Shown: positions 24,954 to 37,509 of the stretch, piece after piece | Position numbering within the stretch: the stretch's first letter is position 1 | Layout of the letters: each line of letters starts with the position of its first letter | From: Dermanyssus gallinae | Taxonomy: Eukaryota; Arthropoda; Arachnida; Mesostigmata; Dermanyssidae | Assembly (NCBI GenBank): GCA_003439945.1 | Contig: QVRM01006473.1 | Location: 1 to 64,000, forward strand | Length of the DNA: 64,000 nucleotides | Reading direction: 5' to 3' | Made by a program: the position numbers and the translations under genes | Notes under the pieces: model-generated | What the model was told of the DNA's origin: nothing | The model's database searches: none | Seen by the model: only the letters and a program-made list of their open reading frames with translations

Positions 24954-25209
24954 ATACCATATTATATATACATTTCCTTATATACAGTAGATATGCTCGT
25001 AGTTAAATATAGGTAATATTGCTTAACGTAGAGTATATATATATATATATACACTCTACGTTGAGTAATATTTCTAATATTTAAAATATCAATAATATTA
25101 CTCAACATAGAGTGCCTATATATATATAAACTCTACGTTGAGTAATACTATTTATATTTACTACGAAGATATCTACTGTATATAACGAAATGCATATATA
25201 ATATGGTAT
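24954..25209. mobile_element. Foldback (palindromic) element
   Basis: Arms of about 80 nt (24954-25033 and 25131-25209) are reverse complements with a few mismatches. Inside lies a second palindrome (25052-25115). The unit ACTCTACGTTGAGTAATA thus occurs four times in alternating orientation, separated by short TA tracts. It looks like a foldback MITE or nested hairpin element; no coding capacity. Confidence 0.85.
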
Positions 25210-26456
25210 AATATAAATATAGCAATATATAAAAAAAAACAAATAAAGATAGAAAAGGGCCGACTGGTCAATTTTGAATAACCGATGGCAATAGTGTGGA
25301 TATACGTCACGCATTTCCTGTTGCTGGCACTATACCACTATACGCGTATGATAGCCGTTGGCATCCGCTGAACAAAATTACACTTTCGTCCCCGCCCAAT
25401 GGACCCGGCCTGGCAGCTGGACTCTGCCCAACGAATTTCGTCGACATCGGAAGCAATCAAATACGATGTCCACTTCGAAAACTTTCTCATATGTCTGCGT
25501 TGCCGACGAATAAAAACAACACTTGATGATGGTGATTATTATTGTTGTTGTTGCTGATGTTACTCTTATTGCTGAAGTGGGTGCGTGTGCTCTCCGCCTG
25601 TCCACAGAAATTACTGGTTAAACAGTGCGAGCAACACTGACACTATTTTCTAGCTTATAATTTGTTTTTATCGAAAGGTTGCTCATGATCGCACGCAAAT
25701 GTTGTGCGCATATCGGCTAAGTTTCTATATATATAGCTTGTCCCGAAACCTCCCAGAAAAAAAAAAAAAAAGCTTGTCGAATCAGCAAAGCAATGCTCTT
25801 TGTAATGCCCTTAATACTTGGTAAGGTAAAGCGTAACAAAACGATAAAAATTATGTTATTTTCGCATGCAGTCCTCTTGAAGCTTTGCACAAATAGTTTA
25901 GTATTTTCGCAAAAAAATCTGGTGGCGAAAAAAGCCTATGTGTGTATCTCAATAAAATAAAAGTATCTTATAAAATACACTCCAAAATGCCGCACAAAGA
26001 AGCATCATTTAGAAAATTTTAGCGGTTTTGTGGTAGCAGTATAAATAATACTAATTGCTATTGCGATAACCAATAGAATAACACTGAAAATACGAGGGTT
26101 GGAAGATTTCTCAAGAGGAAAACAGAGTTGGGTGTTGTTTCGCAGTTTACTCGGTGATCACCTAAGGCAAACAACGTTATGTTTATTGGCACCGTTTTTT
26201 GTTTTTAGCAGGATCGAGATTTTAATATCATATCAACGACCGATAATCCCATTTAATAGACAACATTGCAGGAAGATCGCTCTTTCTATTCGAACATATT
26301 TCGATTACTGATTACTGATTCACGCTTCTCCTCGAACAAAATCCGGGAAACGCATTACTTGGGCGCAATGGAACAATTAATGGAGATAAGTAATACCGTC
26401 GGTTGGCCGGAAAAAACCAATAGCGCACTCACAGTTGCATCTCGCCCTAGTTATTA

Positions 26457-26748
26457 AAAGTTTTTTAAGGAGGTTGTTTTTAATAACTAGACTCTTCTCC
26501 GTCCTCTACGGGCTTGGAGCTTAACCTGAGGTATATCTTCAATGCACCGAGGGCCGGGCATGGTAAGATATCCCCAGGGTTTCCCCAACAGTCCTTATGG
26601 CAGCATGGCCGCTGACTCTCAGCGGGATGGTTTATCATCTATTCTTAATGAGCATCGCTCAAAAAAAATTCGATCAACAACAGGGACCGAACCGGCGACA
26701 CCCCGCTAGATGACAACCTTGAGTAGCGCACTAGTCCCCACGACCATG
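26457..26748 (-). mobile_element. tRNA-derived SINE, copy 2 (longest)
   Basis: Minus-oriented. B box GGTTCGGTCCC at 26693-26683. The body ends with the conserved tail shared with copy 4: GCAGCATGG, TTGGGGAAACC, GGTGCATTGAAGATAT and a final AAAACAACC. About 290 bp in all. Confidence 0.85.
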
Positions 26749-26759
26749 CATCTCGCCCT

Positions 26760-29300
26760 AGCCGAGCGCTGTGAGCGAGACAAGACGAAGCCATCTCATC
26801 GTCGCGCGCAGTCCGACGGAAACACGCACAGACGAGCGCACCCAATGTGCGGACCTGTGAGGCGCTTCAGCAAATGGGCATTGCGACTTAGACCCGGCGC
26901 GTTGATCCAAACGCAATGCTGCCTCGTAGTCACCGACTTGTTTTTCATCGCGAGTTTCGCCAGGGATGACCGTTTTCCACCGACTTTGGCCTGAGATGAG
27001 CCATAGGTAGTCGGTAGAACGGTCAAATAAGGGAGAGTTATGTCGTTTTTTTCAAGAGCCCCCGGACAAGCGAATGGAAGAAGCGGAGAAGAAAAAGGTC
27101 TTTATGGATGTCAACGCGGACGCTTTTGTCGTGACTGTAGAAAAGGCTGCGGATAAAATGAAGACCACGAATAGAAGGAAAGAGGAGAAAGTGACCACAA
27201 AACTAAAAAGAAGGTAAGAGGAAGAAGGAAAACAGTCAGACAAGCACGGTGCTACCTCAAGCCGCCCTCATTGACGCCAACTCAAATGGACTGCTGGCAG
27301 AAATGAAGGTTGCCATGAAAAAAGACGAGAATGACCGAAAAAAAAATATGCTAGAAGAAAACACTGGCCTGCGCTTGTGAAGACCAACTGGCATTAAGTT
27401 GCACGAAGACGCGGGATGGCGACCGTTACGAGTTCGCTAGTCTGTGCTCATAGGGTGGCGGCATCTTCTATTTGGTGCCATGTATTTAGCTTGCTTCGGC
27501 ATTGCCGCCAACCGACGCTGTCTATGCCCGCGCTTAACGGATACTACTATCCTGCACATAGTATCGTTAGAGATCTCGATGCAATAATTTGGTTTGCTAG
27601 GACTTGAGGAACGATGCTGTGACGTGGAACAACAATTCGGTGCGGTTCGGACAGCTTAGAAGGCCGGCAAGATCGTGGCTCGTCATGTCACGGAAAGGGG
27701 TGATAAGGGTAAAGTAACTACAAGGGTAGTAACTGCTCTCCCTGGTCAAAGAGAACGCTCTTCTTAAGAGACTGCTCCATGAAGCTAATAAGGTCATAAC
27801 TTCAAGGAGGGTTGATCTGGGTAACAGCTCGGTTCTCTGTTATCTGACCAGCAAGCAGAAAGGCGGGCACCAAATTGCTTTAGTGGTCTTTCGTAGACAC
27901 CCATACCAAGGAGACTGTCGTTAATAAGGTTAATCTGAGAAAGAGGAGGCAGCTAATCAAGTAAATTCTCTAAGAGATAACCGAGGAAAAACCGCGGTAA
28001 AATTCCTCTTCGGAGAGTATTTCTCACTTGTGGCGAGCTTATCACATAGATCTTGTTTATGGCTAAGCTTCCCGGGAGCAGAAGGTTGCGAAAGGAAGTC
28101 CGCCGAGGACTGGCCAAGGCCAAACTTATCAAAGTGACTACTCGGAAAACGAGGGACTTGTTGCTATTAGTGTTGCTGGTTGAAAAAATGTGTTTAATAG
28201 TGTTCCGCGGAATGTGGCTTTTGAGACGCTCCGGCAAAAGGATGTCCCACTATATCTGGTAGGGCTGGTTTCCGATTACCTGAACAATAGGGTAGTCGAG
28301 AACGGGCGCACCAAGGTGTGACTGCCGGAGTGCCGTGGAGTTCAATCACTGGACTTCTCCTCTGGAATCTAGCGTACGATCACGCCCTGAATATCTAACA
28401 TCTTCCACTGGGAGGATACGGCAAGATACGTGGGCATACACCTAGACCGAGCATTGCGGGGAACCCTTCATGTCAGAATCGCGGCCGGCAAGGCAACAAA
28501 GGCGGCTAATGACATTGCCCGTCTATTGCCCAACAAGAACTTCCAGGAAAAATGCGTTCGGTGACTTCTTATATTCGTGTCCGAGTCGTATGACTCGCCT
28601 GTTTAGATGTCGCCTACAATGAACACTAACGCTACAAAATATATCCTGAGGAAGGTCCAGCATATCGAGACGCTACATATTATTCGGGGGTACCGCACCA
28701 TGAACACGATGGCCTCGCTTGTGCTGGTGACGACAATGCCCTGGAACCTTAAGGCAGCCGCACATCAGGCGCCTGAGGGTTAGGCCAGATAGAGAGTTTG
28801 TAGAAGAACGCGAAGTCACCCTCGATCAGTGGCAGAAGAAGTGGGATAGTATCCCAGACGGGCAACCAGGAGCGCTCGTGAGGAACCTTATTCCGAACAT
28901 CCGCCGATGGATGAATAACGGGTTACGGCGATTTCCAAGTGTATTTAAATCTTGTGGGAGACACTGATTGAACGTACTGCTTGTACTGCGACGAGGTGGA
29001 CTCTCTAGAACATATGGTCCTTCGATGCGCCGCATGGGCCGAGACTAGCTGAAACATGCCCAGAAAGGAAAGCTAATCGCGTACATGCTCATTTTAGTCA
29101 AAATATGGGACGCGATTGCGTAGCCAATTCAACGTATCATGAAGGCAACATAGGAAGCAGAAAGACGGACAGTGGTGGACAAAATCCGAAGTTTGTTGCG
29201 CTACTCGACAAGCAGAACCTAACGATTTAAAACTTCCGAAACTTCCCCGCCGCCTATGTGTGGTTGCTCTTCTCCGTTAAGAATCCCGCTAGTCAGGGGG
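26760..29300 (+). mobile_element. R1-like non-LTR retrotransposon remnant with reverse transcriptase pieces
   Basis: A charged, Lys/Glu-rich region (about 27040-27400) resembles an ORF1 or linker. A clear reverse transcriptase segment starts near 28193: FNSVPRNVAFETLRQKDVP, LYLVGLVSDYLNNR, then after a frameshift GLLLWNLAYDHAL. It is followed by ARYVGIHLDRAL and a C-terminal piece with WQKKWDSIP, LIPNIRRW and a Cys-rich CDEVDSLEHMVLRCAAW tail. Order and motifs fit R1-clade LINEs. Many stops and frameshifts make it a fossil. It lies antisense to the STAR gene in intron 4, between two oppositely oriented SINE copies. Confidence 0.85.
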
Positions 29301-29679
29301 TTATCTTAAGAAGGATACATATATGTAGGCACTGCCGTCTATATATGTAGGGTTTTATTGGGTATTGCCTGAATTCTTCGGCTCGACTCTTGCCAGACGC
29401 CAAGACTTGCCTGTGAGACTTGCCGTTAGGTGGCTGAGTCCCACACTGAGCGTCTGAGCGTAAACATTTTAGGGGGCTTACCAACTTCTGTTACGCTTTT
29501 ACTCAGTCGTACGTAAATGTATTTTAAACCATAACCCTGTTTACAAAGTTAGCGTTACCCTGTTGTAAAGTCAGTGGCTTTATAATATCTAAAAAGGACT
29601 ATGTGAATCTAGCAGCATAAATAACAGTGAGCTACTACTAGCAACAACAGCCGTACAAACAAATCGTTTATGACACATG

Positions 29680-29707
<28 letters not shown>
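29680..29707. repeat. (ATT)n microsatellite
   Basis: Nine or so ATT units. Confidence 0.95.
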
Positions 29708-29710
<3 letters not shown>

Positions 29711-30046
29711 AAAGCCTCGCCAGCGTATTGATAACGACAACCCAAGGGCATGCACTCAGAGCCATATACAGGCGCGTATATAATCATATGCAGTTGCATA
29801 AACATTTTATACGCACACACGCGCATCGTATGCACGCCACTCATCGTTTATGTGAGGAAGTTTTCCATTTTGTGCGTTTCCCGCTTGTTTGCTCACGCAA
29901 CTCTATGACACGTTTATTGACAGCAATCTCAGTGACGCAAATCTCTCGCCTCGGAGCTCTCTGCCTTCTTGCATAGTGTTGGAAAACTGTACGGCGGTGA
30001 CATCAAAACAACGCGCAGATGAGAAAAAGGCGGAGATTAGGGATGG

Positions 30047-30328
30047 GTGGTATCGTGGACTAGAGAGCTGGTGCGCTAGTCATAGCTGTCATCTTCGTTT
30101 AGGAATTTTCTTTGAGTGAAGCTCATTGAGAATAGATCATAAACGATATCGCTAAGGCTCATGGTGGCCATGCTGCCACCACTGCCACTGTTGGGGAAAC
30201 CTTAGATATCTCAACGTATCCCCGGCCCTCTCCGGTGCATTGAAGATATGCTGCCTCACGGAGATGACAACAAGCCCCGTACGTAGGGAACAGAGAATTA
30301 CAGGGGACAAAATTCAAAACAACCGCCT
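30047..30328 (+). mobile_element. tRNA-derived SINE, copy 4
   Basis: Plus-oriented. The head TCGTGGACTAGAGAGCTGG replaces the A-box area and the B box is lost. The body TTTTCTTTGAGTGAAGCTCA, TTGGGGAAACC, GTGCATTGAAGATAT and tail TTCAAAACAACCGCC match copy 2 in order. Confidence 0.8.
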
Positions 30329-30500
30329 AAAAACAGTTTCTAATTCCAGGGCTAGCTGTGCCGCTAGCGGTATAATCGGTGGGCTTTCCGAAGCAACGCA
30401 ATGACGCCGCCGGGTTGTTGTTGATGCTTGCGTCATTATGTGCAATCCGTGCGCCGCCCGAGGGTGACACTTAGAGGACGAAGAAGAAGACAGGCTGGGG

Positions 30501-30530
<30 letters not shown>
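30501..30530. repeat. (ATT)n microsatellite
   Basis: Ten ATT units. Confidence 0.95.
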
Positions 30531-30533
<3 letters not shown>

Positions 30534-31029
30534 AGCAGATCCCTGCATCCGTTTCCTCGGTTGTTGTATTTCCACCCACCCAGTATGTCCTCTCTCTCTT
30601 TCTCGTTCTCTTCCCTGTCTCAAACGTGCTCTCTCACACTAGCGACACGCGAGAACGCTCAGAGCCGTTGGGTAAAACGGGCCACTGTCGTACTAATAGC
30701 TGTAGTCGTAGTTAGAGTGAACAAACTACTCGAGTGGCAGCTCTTCTAACTAGTTGTCGAAGCGCCTGCGACACATGACTGGAGCAGCGCAACGAAGACG
30801 TATCATTATTACGCGATAGCGATGTCGACACCTGCACTCCTGCACGTACATAAACATACATATACATACACACACACATACGCACACACACAATGTACAC
30901 CGAAAGCTTTGGCGGCATGCCATGCGTTCGTAGATGCTCGTTATACGGGCTGGCCCCATCTCTCGGCTGTGTCTCGTCAGCCAAGCCTTTAGCCTCGTTG
31001 GTTGACTGGTTAGTCGACGGGGCACCTAC

Positions 31030-31176
31030 CGGTACTAGGAACGGTTTTAGTTCCGAAATGGCGTGCGCCATTCGGCTGTACGCTTCGGCGGGCGGAGCGA
31101 ACGTCGTCACCTCGACGTGCAGGTCCTCATGAAGGTGCGAGTACTTTGGGTCGGCGAGCTGGCGAAGTTCCTCTTC
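31030..31176 (-). CDS. STAR gene exon 4 (C-terminal half of KH domain)
   Basis: Acceptor CCCCTAG before 31176 and donor CCG|GTAGGT at 31030, 49 codons, phase 0 at both ends. The peptide includes EEELRQLADPKYSHLHEDLH, VEVTTFAPPAEAYSRMAHAI and ELKPFLVP, the beta-strand and final helix of the extended STAR KH domain. Human Sam68 has EEELRKGGDPKYAH at the same place. The neighbouring exons continue the family alignment without a gap. Confidence 0.96.
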
Positions 31177-31842
31177 CTAGGGGGTCACGCAACCACAAGG
31201 CACGGATTGTTAGAAGAACAATAGCATGCAGGCATATAGCTGCTTCGCCAGCCGTACGGAAAATATGGCCTAAGCTTAAAACGCACAACGGACCTTACGC
31301 CACAACACGCCACCTAGGTGCAGCCTGTTCCGAGGAAAATAACATTACGCTGAACTGGGGGCCAGATGCCAGAAATTTGTTTGTTGTGTAACGTAGTCTT
31401 CATCTACATACGAAGCACACAAATTGTACGCTTAAAAACATTTTCTTGCAGTAGTTGATTTTGATCCATTTTATGCGTACGTGCCTCTACAATTATCATA
31501 TTACCAATGAAAACTGATAATACACAAATTACTCTACATAAGGAAAAGTTTGTTTTCCCTTCAGTCAGTGACATAACACAATAGATTACAATATATCGAC
31601 ATAACAATCATGAACTGTTGGACGTGCGGCGTTGATGTTAATTGTTGAACGCACATTTTAAGCTCTGTCTGTGTGTATTGTTTTTCGCACAAGTTTTTTC
31701 GTTATCCTCCCCATCTGTCTAAGCTTGGTGACGCCAGAATCGGTTGGGCTCAAGCACACCGAACAAGAGAGCGCACAGACTTTTAGCGGAGAGCAAGCTC
31801 CTGTACAGGATGTGACGGAAGTCGGCAAATAAGCATACGTAC

Positions 31843-31959
31843 CTTTGCCTTGTCACGAAACGATCCACGGCCGAGGATGGCCATCTTTGTTTGTGTGTCC
31901 TCCTGCAGCCTTTTCAGCGAATTTCCCTTGGGTCCGAGAAGTTTCCCTACAAAGTTAAA
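31843..31959 (-). CDS. STAR gene exon 3 (KH core with GXXG loop)
   Basis: Acceptor CGGCTGCAG before 31959 and donor AAG|GTACGT at 31843, 39 codons, phase 0. It reads [20 protein letters not shown] then [15 protein letters not shown] (residues 99-102 of the model) is the RNA-gripping GXXG loop of the KH fold, and the long loop after it is typical of STAR proteins. All key positions are intact, so the domain should bind RNA. Confidence 0.97.
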
Positions 31960-32331
31960 CTGCAGCCGCCGGCAGTGTGGAAGACGTAGAAACACGAAGC
32001 AAAAATCAACAAACACGCGATGCAAGTAGCAGAGCGGACAATAATCACGAGAGAGAGAAAAAGACAAAACAGAGACAAAACAGAGAGAACATTAAGAGAC
32101 TCGCTTCAATACATAGTTGGCAATTACATCAGTAAAAAACCGACCTAAATAACGCCGACCTGTCAACGTGTTTTGACGTTCTACACTGACATAGCCCAAA
32201 AATCAAGAGTTGCCAAAGTACAGAGGACGTACGCTTTGTTTTAGGAGCTGCCGGCGTAAAAATACTCGCCCTTTCTCGAGGGATCTCGTAGAGACCTAAA
32301 TATGTAAATATGTGGTTTACCTGTCTCATGA

Positions 32332-32394
<63 letters not shown>

Positions 32395-33359
32395 TTAGAT
32401 AACCTACAATGCCACAGCATTCTAAAGAGTCAAGTTTGGTCCCTTAACCCAAACTCCCCACTCCTACGAGAAGACCTACATTTTTTGTTATTATTAAAAC
32501 AATAATTATGATAATTTTGTTATCGTTATATATATATATTTTTTTTAATAAACGCAGGATTTTTAGATCAAATGGTACTACAGGAAGTATGAAACCCAAA
32601 GAAGACTCGTAATCTAATATACTCTACGACACTGAAACTAGAGCATTAAGCGCTAACCCTAAAACAAATACATACGGCGCCGCGTCTACATTTCTACAAC
32701 TAGCTAGAAATGTTTCACAGGCTGTGCTACTAGGCCGTTAATAATTGCCACAATCAATACGATGAAACACATACACCGTTCATTTGTACAATACATTTTA
32801 TTTAATCACTTGGATATCTAATCGGCTGTATATAAATAAACATGTGGGTGCTCGAGCTCTTGCGCTAAGTGCGGGTAAATGCACCACCGTAGCTGCTAGC
32901 CAGACGTAAACTTGACTACTTCAACAGTAAAAAAGCTTGCATAGCGCTATGCTTTAACCATAAACACGAATACGCTAAAGGCGAAAGAAATCAGACTGCT
33001 CGGAAAAGCAGAACAGAAGTCTCTCTCAGTCTACGTTATGCGACATTGTAGAGGGCGCACCACCTGCCCAGCGACGAACAGGCAACAAGCCGCCTGACCG
33101 GTCTTCTATATAACTGCGATGCGGTACGCTTGGCTTCAACGATTGAGCGCCCGTTCACATTGGTGCAACCTGTTCGTGTTGTTCCTCAGCCAATATTTAA
33201 CGTCCGCGGGACTGCTTTCGCATTGCTTCGTAAGACGGACCCCATAAGTACAAATGTGCAACGGTGGGCCGCGAACCCTTGTACCTATGTGTCTTCGTCG
33301 GTCGCGAGGCGCACCCGAAGTGGAGCCAGGCCACCGGGCTCGACTCACACAGTAGCAGG
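31960..33359. other. 5' splice-distal part of intron 2
   Basis: Contains (TA)n at 32335-32393 and AT-rich unassigned sequence; no coding signal recognised. Confidence 0.45.
32335..32393. repeat. (TA)n microsatellite
   Basis: About 58 bp of uninterrupted TA. Confidence 0.97.
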
Positions 33360-33389
33360 ATACTACGAATCTGCCCTTTGAGTTAAAAA

Positions 33390-34920
33390 TGGTGAGTCAG
33401 GTCCTGCGGTCTCTTCCGAGAGAAGATTGATTTCTTCAACGAGATCATAAAGTGGGGCAAATGCCTGGAGCCAGGCATATCGCCAGGCGTTCTCTGCTAT
33501 TTAAGGGCAAGCATGGCAATGACAGACGAGACCCAAACTTATACCGCGTATAGCGTAATGAAGAACGCTGAAGAAAATATTCTCGATTTGGTTATAAAAC
33601 GGATCGACTACGTGGATGACTAGACCCTTCTGCCGGAGCAATTAAGCTTCCAGAGAGGTCGGGGAACGCGTGGTGCAATCCAACGAGCTGTAGCAAAACC
33701 TTAAGGCCATTTGTACGTAGTTTTTATAGACTGCGGCAAAACCTTGAAAGAGCATCTTGAGATCTTTTGGTCACTTCGACACGCAGATCTTCTAAGAGAA
33801 ATTTGGAGCTTCTTTGATGAGCACACCTTATTGGTAGAGGGTGAGCAGGATGCGCTGCGATTAAGGCAAATTGTGAAAATTCCGCAAGGGGACCCACTGA
33901 GCTGCGTCTCCTTCACTCTACTTGCCGCCTACTTGCCGAATTTGTCGGCTATATTCGACAGAATTTTTAGAAGGCTATAGCTGTGATGTATGCAGATGAC
34001 ATGGGGATCGCTCATTACGACCTGGATGCCATAAAACGCACCACTCCAGAGAACAGAGGTACTCCTTGTCTCAATGAAGCCGGAAGCAAACGTCACGAAG
34101 ACTAAGGTTGTAATATTCAGACGAGAAGGTCAATTGGCCTTTAACGACATTGTACGCTCCGGTGTTCAATCCGTAAAATGCGTCAACTATTTCCGGTAGC
34201 TGGAGCTTCGGCTTCATTATACTGGGACGACCTTCGCTGCGCACACCGTCGAGACAGTGCGCACAGTCCGAGTCTCTCTTTCTCCCTCTAGAAAGACTTA
34301 GGCGACGTCGAACGATTGTCCATCTCGACGGCAGTGGCACTATTCCACCTCAAGATTGCCCCAAAGCTAATGTATGGTCTTAACAGAATTGGGAACACCT
34401 CACTCGGGCAAAGGTGTTTCACAATGTACATGAAGTTGAGTACGTAGCTTGTCAATGCGGGTAAAAAGCCCCTTTGTGTACCTAATGTCAGGCTGTACAC
34501 CCGTTGTTGAGAAAATTCGATTGAGATTAGAGACGTCGCGTACAGTACCATTCAAAAGCTTTATCACGGAATAGAAAAATAAAGTTGAACAAGTCCGACG
34601 CGAAGTTGGAGACCTGGATATTTTCAGTGTTCCTTACATCTGGTCTGTTCTTGCGTGTGACAATCGCCACGTCTATTCCAGTCATAAAGTTTATGGCTAT
34701 CATCACCTGGTCTGTTCGAATACGAACTTTTACGGGAAGTACTCGAGCTGCGTTTGTCAACTGTGCTCTCAGGCGTGTACGAAGTGTCATGTGCCTGCCT
34801 GTCCCTTGCAAACAGACTGCACTGCCTCCTTCGAGTAACATCACGAGCGTAGCTGACAACTGCATAATTGTCAATGTTATATGCATACCCAATATGAAAT
34901 AAATGTGATAATGATATAAT
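33390..34920 (+). mobile_element. Second LINE-type remnant with YADD box
   Basis: Plus-strand reverse transcriptase pieces: RGRGTRGAIQRAVAKP near 33660, LYVVFIDCGKTL at 33708, VKIPQGDPLS near 33880 and MYADDMGIAHYD with the catalytic YADD at 33989-34000. Downstream are a LMYGLNRIG piece and a Cys-rich stretch (CVCQLCSQACTKC near 34747). The frame is broken several times. AATAAA-like sequence and a long (TA)n tract follow. Motif spacing is that of a non-LTR reverse transcriptase. The Cys-rich end could instead belong to another element, such as a piggyBac C-terminus. Confidence 0.8.
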
Positions 34921-34929
34921 CAGATAAGT

Positions 34930-34932
<3 letters not shown>

Positions 34933-34980
<48 letters not shown>
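34933..34980. repeat. (TA)n microsatellite behind the LINE remnant
   Basis: 48 bp of TA directly after the 3' end of the LINE-like sequence; it may have grown from the LINE tail. Confidence 0.96.
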
Positions 34981-34983
<3 letters not shown>

Positions 34984-37163
34984 TAACAGTTGAGTGAATG
35001 TATTGTTATCGCTCGCAATCAGTAACCTATGAAGTGTGCAGGTAAAACCGTTCCTGGCAAATCTCGAACGCATTGGTATACGCGAAAGGCTGCAGCCCCC
35101 AAGCGAGGAAAGTCTATTTATAACTTTTGTTCTCTTGATTCCGTAATATAATTGGTATTCACGACATGTAAAAATGCGTCTGCATTTAAGGTACGCTGCT
35201 TTACTGATGCACTGTATAGTCTGTAAATCATCTTGAATGAATGACATCGTTTATTGAATACTTGCAAATAGCACGCAGCATCAGCACTGCGCAGAAATGC
35301 GCGAAGAAATACTAATAACTCTAAAAAAGCATGTGAACCAACATTTTTTCGACGCTTGTAAAATAGAGATATCGGCAAAAGATATCATGGCTGATCTTAA
35401 GTAAATAAGATAACGTGCTGTTTTTAGCGGTTCAGCAGCCGTTTCAAGCCCTGCCCTGTTGTCAGCGTGGCACAATGGAGGATCCTAACTACTCATTTCA
35501 CATGGTATCGGCTATTGAGATAGTCGCCCCCCTCTGTGAGCCGCTCTCAGGCATGTTGCATAGTGGACTGGTCGACTCTGGCGGTCTACGCCCGTTAAAC
35601 TGTCAAAAAGTCCGCAAAGAGACCCGAAGGTGGGCAAAACGGGTGAAACTAATTGGATTCTAGAAAAAGCCTGGATATATCTAGAGAGGTCAAATAGACC
35701 GAATTTTTTTTGGCCGTCTAAAGTTTATTGTTGTCTAATTATCTAAGTTGTAGTTCTGGGGGCCGTACACATACACAAACCGTAACGAGTCCGACCGTGG
35801 TTGGAAATGATTTAGATTGGGCAAGTGTTATTAGCCCAGTCCATCCCTTTATGATAAACAGAACGAAGACAGATGAAATCCAATGATAATTTTAGGGCAG
35901 AACCATTCGTAACTAAATGGCACGCATAGATGGCGTGATGGTGGAATGAGCTGTGCGGAAAAGAAAGATTTGGGTTTTGTTCTCGTAGATTAGCATTCGC
36001 AGGCACAAGAAAGGTTTACACGGTGTTGAAAATGATCGATTGGTAGTATTAAGAGTGTTTTCCATATACTCCATGCTCCAACAGAGATAAGTAGCGTGCG
36101 GTCGTCGGTTTAGCTAGCTGCATCACGATACGTCCCTGGACACGTCAGAAAGACCAGCGGCGCTGCTGAGGGCAATGATTATATAACTAACGACGCGATA
36201 AGGACGACCCATAATCGATCCTTAGAATATAGTCCCAACTTCATAGTAAAGATAGTTAAGAGATCACGTATGATCGATTAGCGAGAGAGCCCAAGCAATT
36301 AGGTACAAGCGGAACCAGAAGCGAGCTGGTTCATCCAGCCCGAGGGGCCTTTACGTACGGCTAAAAGAAGGCCCAGATCGACGTGGTCGAACGTCATGTT
36401 GACAGAAAAATAATGGCGCATACGTGGGTAGAGAGTTGTAACAAAACATATCGCTCAAATATCTTAGCAAGAAACGCGGTAACACTAATTGGCCTGACTG
36501 TTGGTACGTGAGTTGTTTTGTCTAAAAAGGGGAACAGCCTTAACACGGATAGATTAAAAATAACACATAGACCTTGTGTTACACAAGTTTGCACACATAT
36601 ATAATACTAAGCGCAGATGTTTTCGCCCTCTTGAGAGTACAAGTTTCTGATTCTAAAACTAAGGGAATAGACATATTAGGGGACAAAAAGAGACGCACTG
36701 TTGAGTTCTCATGACATCTGTTAGTTGGTAAGCCGCCAGTCACTTCACTTCCTGCCAACAAAAGCCAGCTGTAAATGCTTTAAATTTCAGTTTACCACGT
36801 TAAGCGCGTATAAATCACTGTTGAAGAAGCGCGCTTTCTATAGATGTTCATGATAGCGCGTTTTCTATCGTGTCCTAAATATTATTGTTACTATTACTAT
36901 TTTTGTTGTTTCTCCAACGTTTGCGGTCCCTTTTTTGTCTGCCTCGTTCGGTTGAACAGATAGATATGAAATGTGCAGGGGACTCAGACATATTCAGGCT
37001 GCACATAGCAATGGATAACAACACATCATGTAATGAACTTGAAATAACTTTGTTGTGCTCAGTGTATGCCAGTGCCCAAAGGTGTCTGTCTAACGTAAAA
37101 ATGTGCACTGGTGAACTGGTGTTGTTGTGGTAGTATTGTTCTTGCCGATGTTAAAGTTGTGCT
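34981..37163. other. Unassigned part of intron 2
   Basis: AT-rich, short open frames only, no recognised domain or repeat. Confidence 0.4.
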
Positions 37164-37206
37164 TGTTGCTACTGTTGTTGTTGTTGTTGCTGCTGCTGCT
37201 GCTGCT
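37164..37206 (+). repeat. (GTT)n/(GCT)n tract
   Basis: GTT units pass into GCT units. Confidence 0.9.
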
Positions 37207-37431
37207 AAAACCTGACCCCCGACGTGTGCACCATGGGCCCGTGATGAAGCACGGAACCACGACGACGCAGCCTAAAGACCGCCGCCGTGCGCGGTAGTCT
37301 ATATGGTACGTGTCGGAGGCCAAACAGCGACGTGCTTACTGAACGCCTTGTGAGCACGAGCCTGCCTAGCGGCTTTAGCACTCATTGGCCACTGCTCTAG
37401 TAACGCAGCAGCAACAAGAACAACAATACTT

Positions 37432-37458
37432 TTAATAATAATAATAATAATAATAATA

Positions 37459-37509
<51 letters not shown>
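37432..37509. repeat. Mirror-switch (TAA)n-(TTA)n microsatellite
   Basis: About nine TAA units change at about 37460 into about sixteen TTA units, so the two halves are reverse complements and can form a hairpin. Confidence 0.95.
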
